Positions 25,325 through 32,722 of a DNA stretch of 64,000 nucleotides are shown piece by piece. Position numbers and translations under genes: made by a program. Each line of letters starts with the position of its first letter. The first letter of the stretch is position 1. Origin of the DNA: an uncultured Alphaproteobacteria bacterium (GTDB lineage Bacteria > Pseudomonadota > Alphaproteobacteria > RF32 > CAG-239); assembly GCA_944392835.1 (NCBI GenBank), contig CALXYB010000002.1, positions 1-64,000 of the forward strand, written 5' to 3'. A model generated the notes under the pieces. It had not been told where the DNA came from and did no database searches. It saw only the letters and a list, made by a program, of their open reading frames with translations.

Positions 25325-26302
25325 ATGAAAAAAACTATCTGGTTCTTATTGGATAATCGTATGGGCAGTGTCGGTCAAGCCAGAGGCATTATGCAGGCTT
25401 TAGACACGAATGCTTTTGATATTGTTGAGAAAAAAATAGAATATAATCGTTTTGCTGATTTGCCAAACTTCCTGCTCGGAAAATCTCTTTTCAGTGTTAC
25501 AGCCGAAACAAAAAAAGAAGTTAGTAATCCGCCTTTTCCAGATATTGTTGTTTCTATTAGCCGCAGAACCGTTCCTGTTGCTCGGTTTATTCGTAAAGCA
25601 TCCAGAAACAAAACAAAAATGGTTCAGCTTATGCATCCCGGTAAGAGCGGCTTAAAAGAGTTTTCTTTGGTAGTTGTTCCTGAACATGACAGAAACAAAG
25701 CTCAATCCGATAATATTTTTTATATTACCGGTTGCCCACACCGAATTACGCCTGAGGTTTTGGCTGAGGAAGCTCCGAAATGGACGGAGGCTTTTGCTAA
25801 TCTTCCGAAACCTTGGACCGCTGTTATTATCGGTGGAGCTATTAAAAACAAGCCCTTTACGGACGAAAATGCTCGTCTTTTGGGCGAAAGCATTCGTCGT
25901 ATCAAGGAACAAATCGGCGGTTCTATCCTGATTACAACATCTCGCCGGACCGGTGAAAAAGCCGAAGAGATTATTAAAAAAGAAGTTGAAGGCATCCCAG
26001 CTTATACTTATTGGTGGGGAGAGAAAAAAGATAATCCGATTAAAGGTTTTTGGGCTTTGGCCGAGAATGTTATCGTTACAGGAGACTCTGTTTCTATGGC
26101 TTGCGAAAGCTGTGGTTCAGGCAAACCTGTTTGGGTCTTTACGGGCAAAAATTGGTTAACTCCCAAACATGAGCGCTTTGTTCAGTCCTTGATTGAGGGC
26201 GGTTACGCAGCTCATATTGACGCTCCGGACCTCTTAGATTTTAAGCCCAAGCAAGGACTTAATCCTTCTCAAGAAGTTGCGGAAAAGATTAGTAAATTAT
26301 AA
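25325..26302 (+). CDS. ELM1/DUF1022-family protein, possible nucleotide-sugar enzyme
   Basis: A 325-residue protein of the mitochondrial-fission ELM1 family, widespread in alphaproteobacteria. Seen: WFLLDNRMGSVGQARGIMQAL at the N-terminus, SISRRTVPVARFIRK, LMHPGKS, and AVIIGGAIKNKPF at the start of a second Rossmann-like half, then ILITTSRRTGEKAE and VTGDSVSMACESCGSGKPV. The fold resembles GT-B glycosyltransferases such as MurG, so a glycosyl transfer in the envelope is plausible; in plants ELM1 recruits a dynamin. It is monocistronic, ending at a strong terminator. Confidence 0.85.
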   Translation: MKKTIWFLLDNRMGSVGQARGIMQALDTNAFDIVEKKIEYNRFADLPNFLLGKSLFSVTAETKKEVSNPPFPDIVVSISRRTVPVARFIRKASRNKTKMVQLMHPGKSGLKEFSLVVVPEHDRNKAQSDNIFYITGCPHRITPEVLAEEAPKWTEAFANLPKPWTAVIIGGAIKNKPFTDENARLLGESIRRIKEQIGGSILITTSRRTGEKAEEIIKKEVEGIPAYTYWWGEKKDNPIKGFWALAENVIVTGDSVSMACESCGSGKPVWVFTGKNWLTPKHERFVQSLIEGGYAAHIDAPDLLDFKPKQGLNPSQEVAEKISKL

Positions 26303-26337
26303 AAAAAAGGAACCGGAAAAATCCGGTTCTTTTTTTA
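26303..26337. terminator. Bidirectional terminator, ELM1 gene / rquA operon
   Basis: AAGGAACCGG and CCGGTTCTTTTTTT arms around a six-base loop, just after the ELM1-family stop and just after rquA on the other strand. Confidence 0.88.
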
Positions 26338-27102
26338 ATTTTCTTCCATTGTTTCAAAGAAATCTCGGTCATCTTTGCGCGACGCAACGGCTTTTTGATA
26401 CATATCTCCAAAATATGTTTTTTTCCGCCAGAAAAAATTGGTCTTTTTATCGGCAAAAGTATGTATTTCTCTGTCCCACAGCTTTTCAGCAAAAGGCTGA
26501 TATAGACGATTGAACATTCTTACAACATAGCGTAAAGGATGCCATTTTAGCGGATTATAATAGTCAATAAATATAACTTTTCCGCTTTCATTGGTAGAAT
26601 TTAGTGCTGCATTGACAACTCTTATTTTGCTTAAAATCGGGAGCTCATGCAAAAGCATATAAACAATAACAACATCATATTTTTCACCTATCGGCTCGCG
26701 GCCATCAAAATGCAAAAAGCGCATATTGGAATATAGATATTTATATTTTTCTTCCGCCCTTTTCAGTTGGGTTTCGCTAATATCTATCAAATCATATTTA
26801 CCATGATGGCCTATACGGTCTGCCGTCTGCTCAATTTGATCGCCAAAAGTCGCACCGATTTGCAAAATTTTTTGATTTGAATGAAGTTCCTTCAGAAGCG
26901 CATCTGTTAGACGAGAGCTGTTTCCTAAAGTTAAAACTTTAAGCAAACGCGCATTATCTAAAAAATTGCTTACTTTAGGATTTTCATAAATTTTGCCATA
27001 GATGGCTGTCAGATATTTTGGTAAAGCTATTTTTTTATTATCATCATCAATCGCATTTAAGAGTTCTTCCTCGCTGGAAATATAATTCTCTTCATTTCTC
27101 AT
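26335..27102 (-). CDS. rquA: Rhodoquinone biosynthesis methyltransferase-like protein RquA
   Basis: A 255-residue class I methyltransferase-fold protein. RquA replaces a methoxy group of ubiquinone by an amino group, giving low-potential rhodoquinone for anaerobic fumarate reduction. Seen: LGNSSRLTDALLKEL (59-73), SAM site LQIGATFGD (80-88), LLHELP (150-155), WHPLR (187-191) and the segment YQPFAEKLWDREI (201-213); these features together are those of RquA rather than UbiE or UbiG. The N-terminal 30 residues are extra. It is the last gene of a five-gene operon; its start directly abuts the HPt gene stop and AAGGAG lies before it. Confidence 0.85.
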   Translation of the reverse strand: MRNEENYISSEEELLNAIDDDNKKIALPKYLTAIYGKIYENPKVSNFLDNARLLKVLTLGNSSRLTDALLKELHSNQKILQIGATFGDQIEQTADRIGHHGKYDLIDISETQLKRAEEKYKYLYSNMRFLHFDGREPIGEKYDVVIVYMLLHELPILSKIRVVNAALNSTNESGKVIFIDYYNPLKWHPLRYVVRMFNRLYQPFAEKLWDREIHTFADKKTNFFWRKKTYFGDMYQKAVASRKDDRDFFETMEEN

Positions 27103-27438
27103 TTAGTTACTCTCCTTAAAATATGCGCTTACTTGTTTGCGCTGATGATTAAAAATTGTTTGTGCTTCTTTTATCTTACATTCAAGATTTTTGTCTGTCA
27201 TGCCGGATAAAATCATTTCTTCTGTTTCGGCACAATGTTTAGAAAATTTTTCTAAGCCAAAAACCAAAGCATCGGAGCGAAGGCTATGAAACTTGAGACG
27301 CAAATTTTGTTTTTCAGATGAAGGTTTTGCAAAAAAGCTTTCTGTTTCCTCCTCAAAGTTTTTCCAGAGCTCTTGAAGTTTTTGTAAGCCCAACGCTTTA
27401 GTATATTCTTCTAATCTTTGTTTGTTAAAATCGCTCAT
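27103..27438 (-). CDS. HPt-domain phosphotransfer protein
   Basis: A 111-residue helical protein. Residues 48-72 (LKFHSLRSDALVFGLEKFSKHC, given in part) match the HPt helix pair, with the phospho-accepting His at 51 followed by the conserved small and Gly positions. Such proteins pass phosphate between response regulators in a multistep relay. It lies five bases after a NarL-type regulator and immediately before rquA, so these probably work together. No kinase gene is in the window. Confidence 0.75.
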   Translation of the reverse strand: MSDFNKQRLEEYTKALGLQKLQELWKNFEEETESFFAKPSSEKQNLRLKFHSLRSDALVFGLEKFSKHCAETEEMILSGMTDKNLECKIKEAQTIFNHQRKQVSAYFKESN

Positions 27439-27443
27439 TCTGC

Positions 27444-28106
27444 CTAAAGTACTCCCAATTTTGTGGCTTCCATTACTGCCCCTGTGCGGTTATAGACATT
27501 CAATATTTTCAAGATTGCGGTTACATGTAATTTAACCGTTCCTTCCGTTAACCCAAGATTATAAGCAATTTGCTTATTAGACATTCCTTGTGAGATACAA
27601 CGCAAAACATCTCTTTGGCGCGGGGTTAGAGTTTTGACTCTTTCTTCCGCACTTTTGCTTTCCGGCAGCTCCACAGCTTGTTTGAACTCGTTAAAATCTT
27701 CTGAGAGTTTGTGATTGAGCAGCTCCGGCGGAATATAAACTCCTCCAGATAAAACTAAATTAACCGCAGACAAGATGACCGCGTTGGAGGATGTTTTAGG
27801 GACATAGCCCGAAACTCCTATTTCTATGGTTTTTTCTACGATTTCTTTGTCAAATACGGCAGATAAAATAATGATGGGTGTATCAGGTAATGTGTTGTGA
27901 ATATGCATAATGCCGTCTTCCCAATTGGCTCCAGGCATAGCTAAATCCGTGAGGACAAGATTAAAGTTTGTATCTTTTTCTAAAATCTTAAAAATATCCG
28001 TATAGCTCTTGGCAAAAACAAGAGCTAAATCTTTATCCAAATCAGATAAAATAAATTCTAACCCCTTTAAAAACAGCTCATGATCATCTGCTACCAAAAT
28101 ACGCAT
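27444..28106 (-). CDS. NarL/FixJ-family response regulator
   Basis: A 220-residue regulator from the ATG at 28106 (GGAG seven bases before it); an upstream in-frame start would overlap rsmE. The receiver domain has the acidic pair Asp7-Asp8, phospho-acceptor Asp54 (LVLTDLAMPG), Ser/Thr at about 82 (IILSA) and a Lys at about 103 (YVPKTS). A LuxR-type HTH is at about 158-210 (LTPRQRDVLRCISQGMSNK). It should bind DNA as a phosphorylated dimer. Neighbours are rsmE (4-base gap) and the HPt gene (5-base gap). Confidence 0.93.
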   Translation of the reverse strand: MRILVADDHELFLKGLEFILSDLDKDLALVFAKSYTDIFKILEKDTNFNLVLTDLAMPGANWEDGIMHIHNTLPDTPIIILSAVFDKEIVEKTIEIGVSGYVPKTSSNAVILSAVNLVLSGGVYIPPELLNHKLSEDFNEFKQAVELPESKSAEERVKTLTPRQRDVLRCISQGMSNKQIAYNLGLTEGTVKLHVTAILKILNVYNRTGAVMEATKLGVL

Positions 28107-28110
28107 TTGC

Positions 28111-28851
28111 CTACTCCTCTCTCCAATCTCCAACAAGGGTCTGCCAAATAGACAGTGCTGCCGCGACGGCTGTTTCTGCTCTTAAAATTCTTTTTCCTAA
28201 CGTTGCGCCTTTAGCAAAAGGCAAACGCCTCAAAAGGTTTAATTCTTCCTCGCTAAAGCCTCCTTCCGGACCAACAAGTATTGCTGCTTTTGGGAATTTT
28301 GCTTCAAAAACCTTGTTTGCAGGCAGAGCTTGTCTTGTTTCATCCATAAAGTAAAGCATCCGCTCTTTGTTCCATGAGTTCAATACTTTTTCTAAACTTT
28401 GGGCTTCGGAAATCTCGGGTAAATCTACTCGGCGGCATTGTTCCGCAGCTTCTATGCTTTGAGCAACGAATCTTTCGGTCTTTACTTTGTCAGAAATCGT
28501 ATGGGTCGTGATAACCGGCATTATTTTGGCAACACCCAATTCCGTGGCTTTTTGAATGATAAAATCGGTCTGGTCTTTTTTTACCGGTGCAAAAAGCAAC
28601 CATATATCCGGACATTGTTCATAAGCTCTGGTTTGGCTTAAGACTTTCAGATAAAACGTTTTTTTGCTTTTGTTTTGCAAAGCGCATAAAAATTCGCCCT
28701 GTCGGTTGTTAAAGGCCAAAACTTCATCTTCGTTACTGAGTTTCATAACATTCGTTAAATAATGCGCCTGTTTATCATTCAATAATATCTCATCGGATAT
28801 ATTCAGCTCTGCATCCACATATAATCTTATTTTTGTTTTTTTTCTGTTCAT
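28111..28851 (-). CDS. rsmE: 16S rRNA (uracil1498-N3)-methyltransferase
   Basis: A 246-residue SPOUT-class RNA methyltransferase acting on U1498 of 16S rRNA in the decoding region. N-terminal PUA-like domain (residues 1-75), then the knotted domain with ILVGPEGGFSEEE (SAM loop, about 190-202) and LGKRILRAETAVAAALSIWQ, the C-terminal signature. The start directly follows the stop of the upstream exported-protein gene. Its location in front of a regulator is common in several bacteria and need not mean shared function. Confidence 0.94.
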   Translation of the reverse strand: MNRKKTKIRLYVDAELNISDEILLNDKQAHYLTNVMKLSNEDEVLAFNNRQGEFLCALQNKSKKTFYLKVLSQTRAYEQCPDIWLLFAPVKKDQTDFIIQKATELGVAKIMPVITTHTISDKVKTERFVAQSIEAAEQCRRVDLPEISEAQSLEKVLNSWNKERMLYFMDETRQALPANKVFEAKFPKAAILVGPEGGFSEEELNLLRRLPFAKGATLGKRILRAETAVAAALSIWQTLVGDWREE

Positions 28852-29406
28852 TTATTCCGCCGTAATACTTAAAACTCTTGAACCAAGGACATTGATTTTT
28901 CCGTTATTCTCCTCTATGAGGTCAAAAAAGACTTGTTCTTTTCCTGCCTCAAAGACGCTGATATTGATGATGCGCTGTCCATTATAGTGATAATCTTCCG
29001 TGATTTTGATGTGTTTAAATTCATTACCGCCTGAGTACCATTGTCCATTGTCTTCCGATAGAATAACCTGCAGAGGCTGCCCTACATTGAGCTTGACCTT
29101 GTTTTTAGCTTCTTTAATCTCTATCGTAATCGGGGACATATCTTTTTTGAAAAGTTCTGCCGCTATGTTTTCATTATAATCTTCTGCAGGCTTCTCATTT
29201 TCCGCGATTGTAGCTATAACGGGTTCGCGTTTGTTTTGCTTGGCTTGCGCTTTATACCCTCCTTGGACGAACCCCGGTTCGTACATCTGATTTTTTTCAA
29301 TATCTTTGTAGCTTTGTACAACAATATTATGTTTTGCTGTTTTGGCTTCGCTAAACGAAGATGTTAAAAATACGACTGCCAAGGCAAAATATATTATTCG
29401 CATCAT
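28852..29406 (-). CDS. Exported protein with chagasin-like C-terminal domain, function unknown
   Basis: A 184-residue protein with signal peptide (MMRIIYFALAVVFLTSSFSEA, cut before KTAK). Residues about 105-184 form a beta-rich domain, with LNVGQPLQVILSEDNGQWYS and YHYNGQRIINISVFEAGKE, that vaguely resembles chagasin-type protease-inhibitor folds (GxxxxIxLxENPTTGxxW); the NPTTG loop is not preserved. The function is unknown. It is the first gene of the rsmE-regulator-HPt-rquA unit, adjoining rsmE with no gap. Confidence 0.65.
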   Translation of the reverse strand: MMRIIYFALAVVFLTSSFSEAKTAKHNIVVQSYKDIEKNQMYEPGFVQGGYKAQAKQNKREPVIATIAENEKPAEDYNENIAAELFKKDMSPITIEIKEAKNKVKLNVGQPLQVILSEDNGQWYSGGNEFKHIKITEDYHYNGQRIINISVFEAGKEQVFFDLIEENNGKINVLGSRVLSITAE

Positions 29407-29475
29407 TTATCCTTTTTGTCTTACAAAAGTTTGGTATAAACTCAAAATATCCTTACACATTCAAGTTTATATCAG

Positions 29476-29507
29476 ATATGTTAAGGAATAAATAATTTTT
29501 AACATAT
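29476..29507. promoter_or_regulatory. Inverted repeat upstream of cmk
   Basis: ATATGTTAA (29476-29484) and TTAACATAT (29499-29507) are perfect inverted copies separated by 14 bases, 14 bases before the cmk ATG. It could be an operator for a dimeric regulator or an mRNA hairpin. No function is established. Confidence 0.4.
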
Positions 29508-29521
29508 TTCGGACGAAGATT

Positions 29522-30175
29522 ATGATTATTACGATAGATGGACCGGCTTCTGCCGGCAAGGGTACTTTAGCTTCTACTCTGGCTAATATTTATAAATTGG
29601 CTTATTTTGATACCGGTATGGTCTATCGGGCTGTTGGTTTGGATTTACGCCTTAAAGGACAAGACATTAACGATGAAACTCTTGCCGAAATTTCTGCTAA
29701 ATCTTTAACCTTTGCTAAAATGATGGAGCTCTCCAAAAATAAAGAGTTTCGTTCTTCCGAGGGTGGAATCGCCGCCTCTGTCGTTTCTGCTTTTCCTAAA
29801 GTCAGAGCTGCTTTGCTTAAAATGCAGCAAGATTTCGCCAAGAATCCGACCTTTGCCGACGGAACACCCGCAAACGGCGCCATCTATGATGGCAGAGATA
29901 CCGGAACGGTTGTTTGCCCTAATGCCGACATAAAGTTCTTTATTACGGCATCCTCGGAAGTGCGCGCAAAACGCCGCTTCAAAGAGCTACAAGAAAAAGG
30001 AATGGATACCCCTTATGAAAAGGTTTTGGCTGACATTATCGCCCGCGATGAAAGAGATTCCAAACGCTCTACCGCGCCTCTAAAACCCGCCGATGATGCC
30101 ATTATCATTGATACTTCTGATTTAGGCATTGAAGAAGTTGTCGCTAAAGCGCGCGAAATTATTGATAATCATTGA
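29522..30175 (+). CDS. cmk: Cytidylate kinase
   Basis: A 217-residue CMP/dCMP kinase of the nucleotide salvage route. P-loop GPASAGKGT (6-14), the CMP site YFDTGMVYRAVGLDLR, ATASRRRF-like lid (ITASSEVRAKRRFKELQ) and IIARDERDSKRSTAPLKPADDA with the catalytic arginines are present. Length fits the family. It precedes rpsA, the usual pairing. Confidence 0.96.
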   Translation: MIITIDGPASAGKGTLASTLANIYKLAYFDTGMVYRAVGLDLRLKGQDINDETLAEISAKSLTFAKMMELSKNKEFRSSEGGIAASVVSAFPKVRAALLKMQQDFAKNPTFADGTPANGAIYDGRDTGTVVCPNADIKFFITASSEVRAKRRFKELQEKGMDTPYEKVLADIIARDERDSKRSTAPLKPADDAIIIDTSDLGIEEVVAKAREIIDNH

Positions 30176-30184
30176 AAAAATTTG

Positions 30185-30212
30185 TTGAAAAATAATATTT
30201 TCGGTGTATAAA
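30185..30212 (+). promoter_or_regulatory. Promoter of rpsA
   Basis: TTGAAA, 16-base spacer and TATAAA lie just after the cmk stop and about 108 bases before the rpsA start. Between them is an imperfect hairpin (GATATGT/ACATATC, 30221-30247). Confidence 0.6.
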
Positions 30213-30319
30213 CAAACCCGATATGTTTCGGGGTGCGCCGACATATCTTTTTTAACCCGCACAAGTCCGCTCCGCTTTATGTTTCTTGGAGTTGGCATTT
30301 TTTGAAATATAAATATTTT

Positions 30320-32005
30320 ATGACTAATGCAGAATTAAGAATTCCTGAAACTAACGAAAACTTTGAAGCCCTTTTGAATGAACAATTCGGTGATAAGGGT
30401 ATTACCGGTTCCGTTGTTAAAGGTACAATTATCCGTGTAACCCCTGACTTTGCCATTGTTGATGTTGGTCTTAAGTCTGAAGGCCGTATTCCGTTGCGTG
30501 AATTCGGTCAAAATGCTGAACTCAAAGTCGGCGACAAAGTTGAAGTTTATGTTGACCGCTATGAAGACAAAGACGGCCAAATCGTTCTTTCTCGCGAGAA
30601 AGCTCGCCGTGAAGAAGTTTGGCAGGATTTGGAAAAATGCCTCAACTCCGGTGAAAGAGTTAATGGTATTATCTTTGGTCGTGTTAAAGGCGGCTTCACC
30701 GTTGATCTCAACGGCGCTATCGCTTTCTTGCCCGGCTCTCAGATTGATATCCGTCCGATCCGCGACATTACTCCGTTGATGGGCATTTCTCAGCCGTTCC
30801 AGATTTTGAAGATGGACAAGGTTAGAGGAAACATCGTTGTTTCTCGCCGCGTTGTTTTGGAAGAAACTCGCGCTGAAGCTCGTGCCGAACTTATTGATAC
30901 TCTTAAAGAAGGTTCTGTTCTTGAGGGTGTTGTTAAAAACATTACCGATTATGGTGCATTTATTGACCTCGGCGGTGTTGACGGTTTGTTGCACGTTACC
31001 GACATCTCTTGGAAGAGAATCAATCATCCGGCTGAAGTTTTGTCTGTCGGTCAGACCGTTAAAGTTCAGGTTATTAAGTTTAACGAAGACAACCAACGCA
31101 TCAGCTTGGGTATGAAACAACTGGAAAGCGACCCATGGCAAGCTGTTGCCGATAAGTACAAAGTTGGCGAAGTTTACAAAGGTAAAGTTACCAACATTAC
31201 TGATTACGGCGCATTCGTTGAATTAGAAGACGGTATTGAAGGTCTGGTTCACGTTTCTGAAATGAGCTGGACACGTAAAAATGTTCATCCGGGCAAAATC
31301 GTTTCTACTTCTCAGGAAGTTGAAGTTAAGGTTTTGGAAGTTGATGCTGACAAACGCCGCATCAGCCTCGGTATTAAACAATGCACTCCGAATCCTTGGG
31401 CTGCTTATGTTGAAGAGCATCCGGTCGGATCTGTTATTGAGGGCAAAATCAAAAACATTACCGAATTCGGTTTGTTCGTTGGTTTGTCTGACGAAATTGA
31501 CGGTATGATTCACTTATCCGATATCTCTTGGGATAAGTCTGGTGAAGAAGCCGTTAAAGACTTTACAAAGGGTCAGGATATTCAGGCTAAGATTATTGAT
31601 GTTGATGTTGAGAAAGAACGCATCAGCCTCGGTATCAAACAATTGTCTGAAAATGCTATGGCTGAAGCTATGGAAGGCTTGAAGAAAGGTGATGTTGTTA
31701 AAGCAACCGTTACCTCTATTGATGACAAAGGCGTTAATGTTGAAGTTAACGGCGTTGCCGCAATGATTAAGAAAGCCGACCTGTCTAAGGACAAGGCTGC
31801 TCAGAACCCCGAAAACTACAAAGAAGGTGATGTTCTGGAAGCTAAAGTTACCTCTGTAGACAAGAAGAACAACAAGATTGGTCTCTCTGTCAAAGCTCTT
31901 GAAATTGAAGAAGAAAAGAAAGCTTTGGAAGAGTATGCTTCTACAGGTTCTTCTAACTCTGCTTTGGGCGATGCCTTGGGCGAAGCTTTGAAGAAAAATG
32001 CTTAA
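30320..32005 (+). CDS. rpsA: 30S ribosomal protein S1
   Basis: A 561-residue S1. The ATG at 30320 ([19 protein letters not shown]) fits the family N-terminus; in-frame starts upstream would add an unrelated peptide. Six S1-type OB folds can be counted; those in the middle repeat [32 protein letters not shown]-like cores (for example at about 197-265 and 285-350). S1 binds mRNA and delivers it to the 30S platform. No Shine-Dalgarno sequence is visible, as is common for this gene, whose translation S1 itself controls. Confidence 0.97.
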   Translation: [561 protein letters not shown]

Positions 32006-32022
32006 TCTTTAAGCTGTTATCT

Positions 32023-32055
32023 AAAAAAACTCCGGTTATCTGCCGGAGTTTTTTT
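32023..32055 (+). terminator. Terminator after rpsA
   Basis: AAAAAAACTCCGG, seven-base loop and CCGGAGTTTTTTT, eighteen bases after the stop. Confidence 0.9.
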
Positions 32056-32197
32056 ATGCTGTTGCCCAAGCTGTTGCCAGCTTGACAAGTGGACGCACTT
32101 GAGCGCTCACTGGCTGCGGCGGCAACCATTGTTGAATCGCGATGCTTCCCAAGTGCATATCGTGAGATTGTGCCCTATGTCTATTTAAAAATCTTCA

Positions 32198-32225
32198 TTG
32201 AAATTTAGCAAATTCTCTTTATACT
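32198..32225 (+). promoter_or_regulatory. Promoter of the structured leader at 32.2-32.4 kb
   Basis: TTGAAA (32198-32203), a 16-base spacer and TATACT (32220-32225). A transcript would start near 32232. Upstream, 32056-32197 contains no gene; only a short inverted repeat (CAAGTG-gacg-CACTTG) stands out. Confidence 0.6.
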
Positions 32226-32231
32226 TTCCTT

Positions 32232-32410
32232 TGTCGGTGGAAATGGTTATGCCATCGGCGGAGTATGACAACTCCTCGCAAGAACCCAATGATAACCTCC
32301 TATAATGGAGGATGGTGCGATATAAGCCACTTTTGCGGACGAATAAGCACGCTGTCTTGCGCAGTTGTCAACTCCTCCGCTCTCCTCCGAGAGCGGTTTT
32401 GTTTTATGCA
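32232..32410 (+). ncRNA. Structured leader or small RNA with long-range helix and terminator
   Basis: Arms 32258-32283 and 32355-32380 pair as three blocks: GCGGAG/CTCCGC, TGACAACT/AGTTGTCA and GCAAGA/TCTTGC. Inside are CCTCC-TATAAT-GGAGG and GTGC/GCAC hairpins. Directly after comes a strong terminator (CCGCTCTC/GAGAGCGG, then TTTTGTTTT; 32377-32405). Its 5' arm shares four bases (32377-32380) with the long helix, so the two compete, as in a transcriptional riboswitch or attenuator controlling the HTH gene at 32428. A free-standing rod-shaped RNA of about 175 nt, 6S-like in shape, is the other reading. No known riboswitch core was recognised. Confidence 0.6.
32377..32405 (+). terminator. Terminator in the leader of the small HTH gene
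   Basis: Eight perfect pairs, a four-base loop CTCC, and TTTTGTTTT, ending 23 bases before the ATG of the next gene. The ribosome site lies after it, so read-through is needed for expression from the upstream promoter. Confidence 0.85.
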
Positions 32411-32427
32411 AAATAGGAGTTGAACAG

Positions 32428-32664
32428 ATGAACGAAATTTCAAAATCTCACGTCAGAACTGAGTTTTTCAAAGAGCTTGGCTTTGCACTATGGTTAGAAC
32501 GGCGCAACAAACGCCAAAAGCTCAGCAAAGTTGCACAAAATTCTAAACTACCTTATGGTTTGATTGAGCGAATGGAACGTGGCAGTTGCGGCAATATTTA
32601 CAAATTCTTTCGGCTTTGTGCTCATTACCAAAAGAAAATCAAAATATCCTTGGTTGATGAATAG
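32428..32664 (+). CDS. Small HTH transcriptional regulator (Xre-like)
   Basis: A 78-residue protein from the ATG at 32428, with AGGAG nine bases upstream; an in-frame start inside the terminator is rejected. Residues about 14-53 (FKELGFALWLERRNKRQKLS and then KVAQNSKLPYGLIERMERG) give a five-helix Xre-like fold with the recognition helix near LPYGLIERM. No partner toxin gene adjoins it. It lies behind a structured leader with a terminator and is followed by another strong terminator, so it is an isolated unit. Confidence 0.75.
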   Translation: MNEISKSHVRTEFFKELGFALWLERRNKRQKLSKVAQNSKLPYGLIERMERGSCGNIYKFFRLCAHYQKKIKISLVDE

Positions 32665-32667
32665 CAA

Positions 32668-32702
32668 ACACCCCCGTTAAGGTTTAACGGGGGTGTTGTT
32701 TT
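32668..32702. terminator. Bidirectional terminator, HTH gene / dnaK
   Basis: ACACCCCCGTTAA and TTAACGGGGGTGT are perfect arms, followed by TGTTTT on the plus strand and by a T-poor stretch on the minus strand. Confidence 0.85.
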
Positions 32703-32722
32703 GAGGATTAAGCCAAAGTTGG

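Noticed and set aside
30335..31141. 268-codon open frame opposite rpsA
   Set aside because: Shadow of a strongly expressed gene with biased third positions; no ribosome site or domain.
32428..32664. Antitoxin of a toxin-antitoxin pair
   Set aside because: The HTH gene is flanked by terminators on both sides, and no small partner gene is adjacent.
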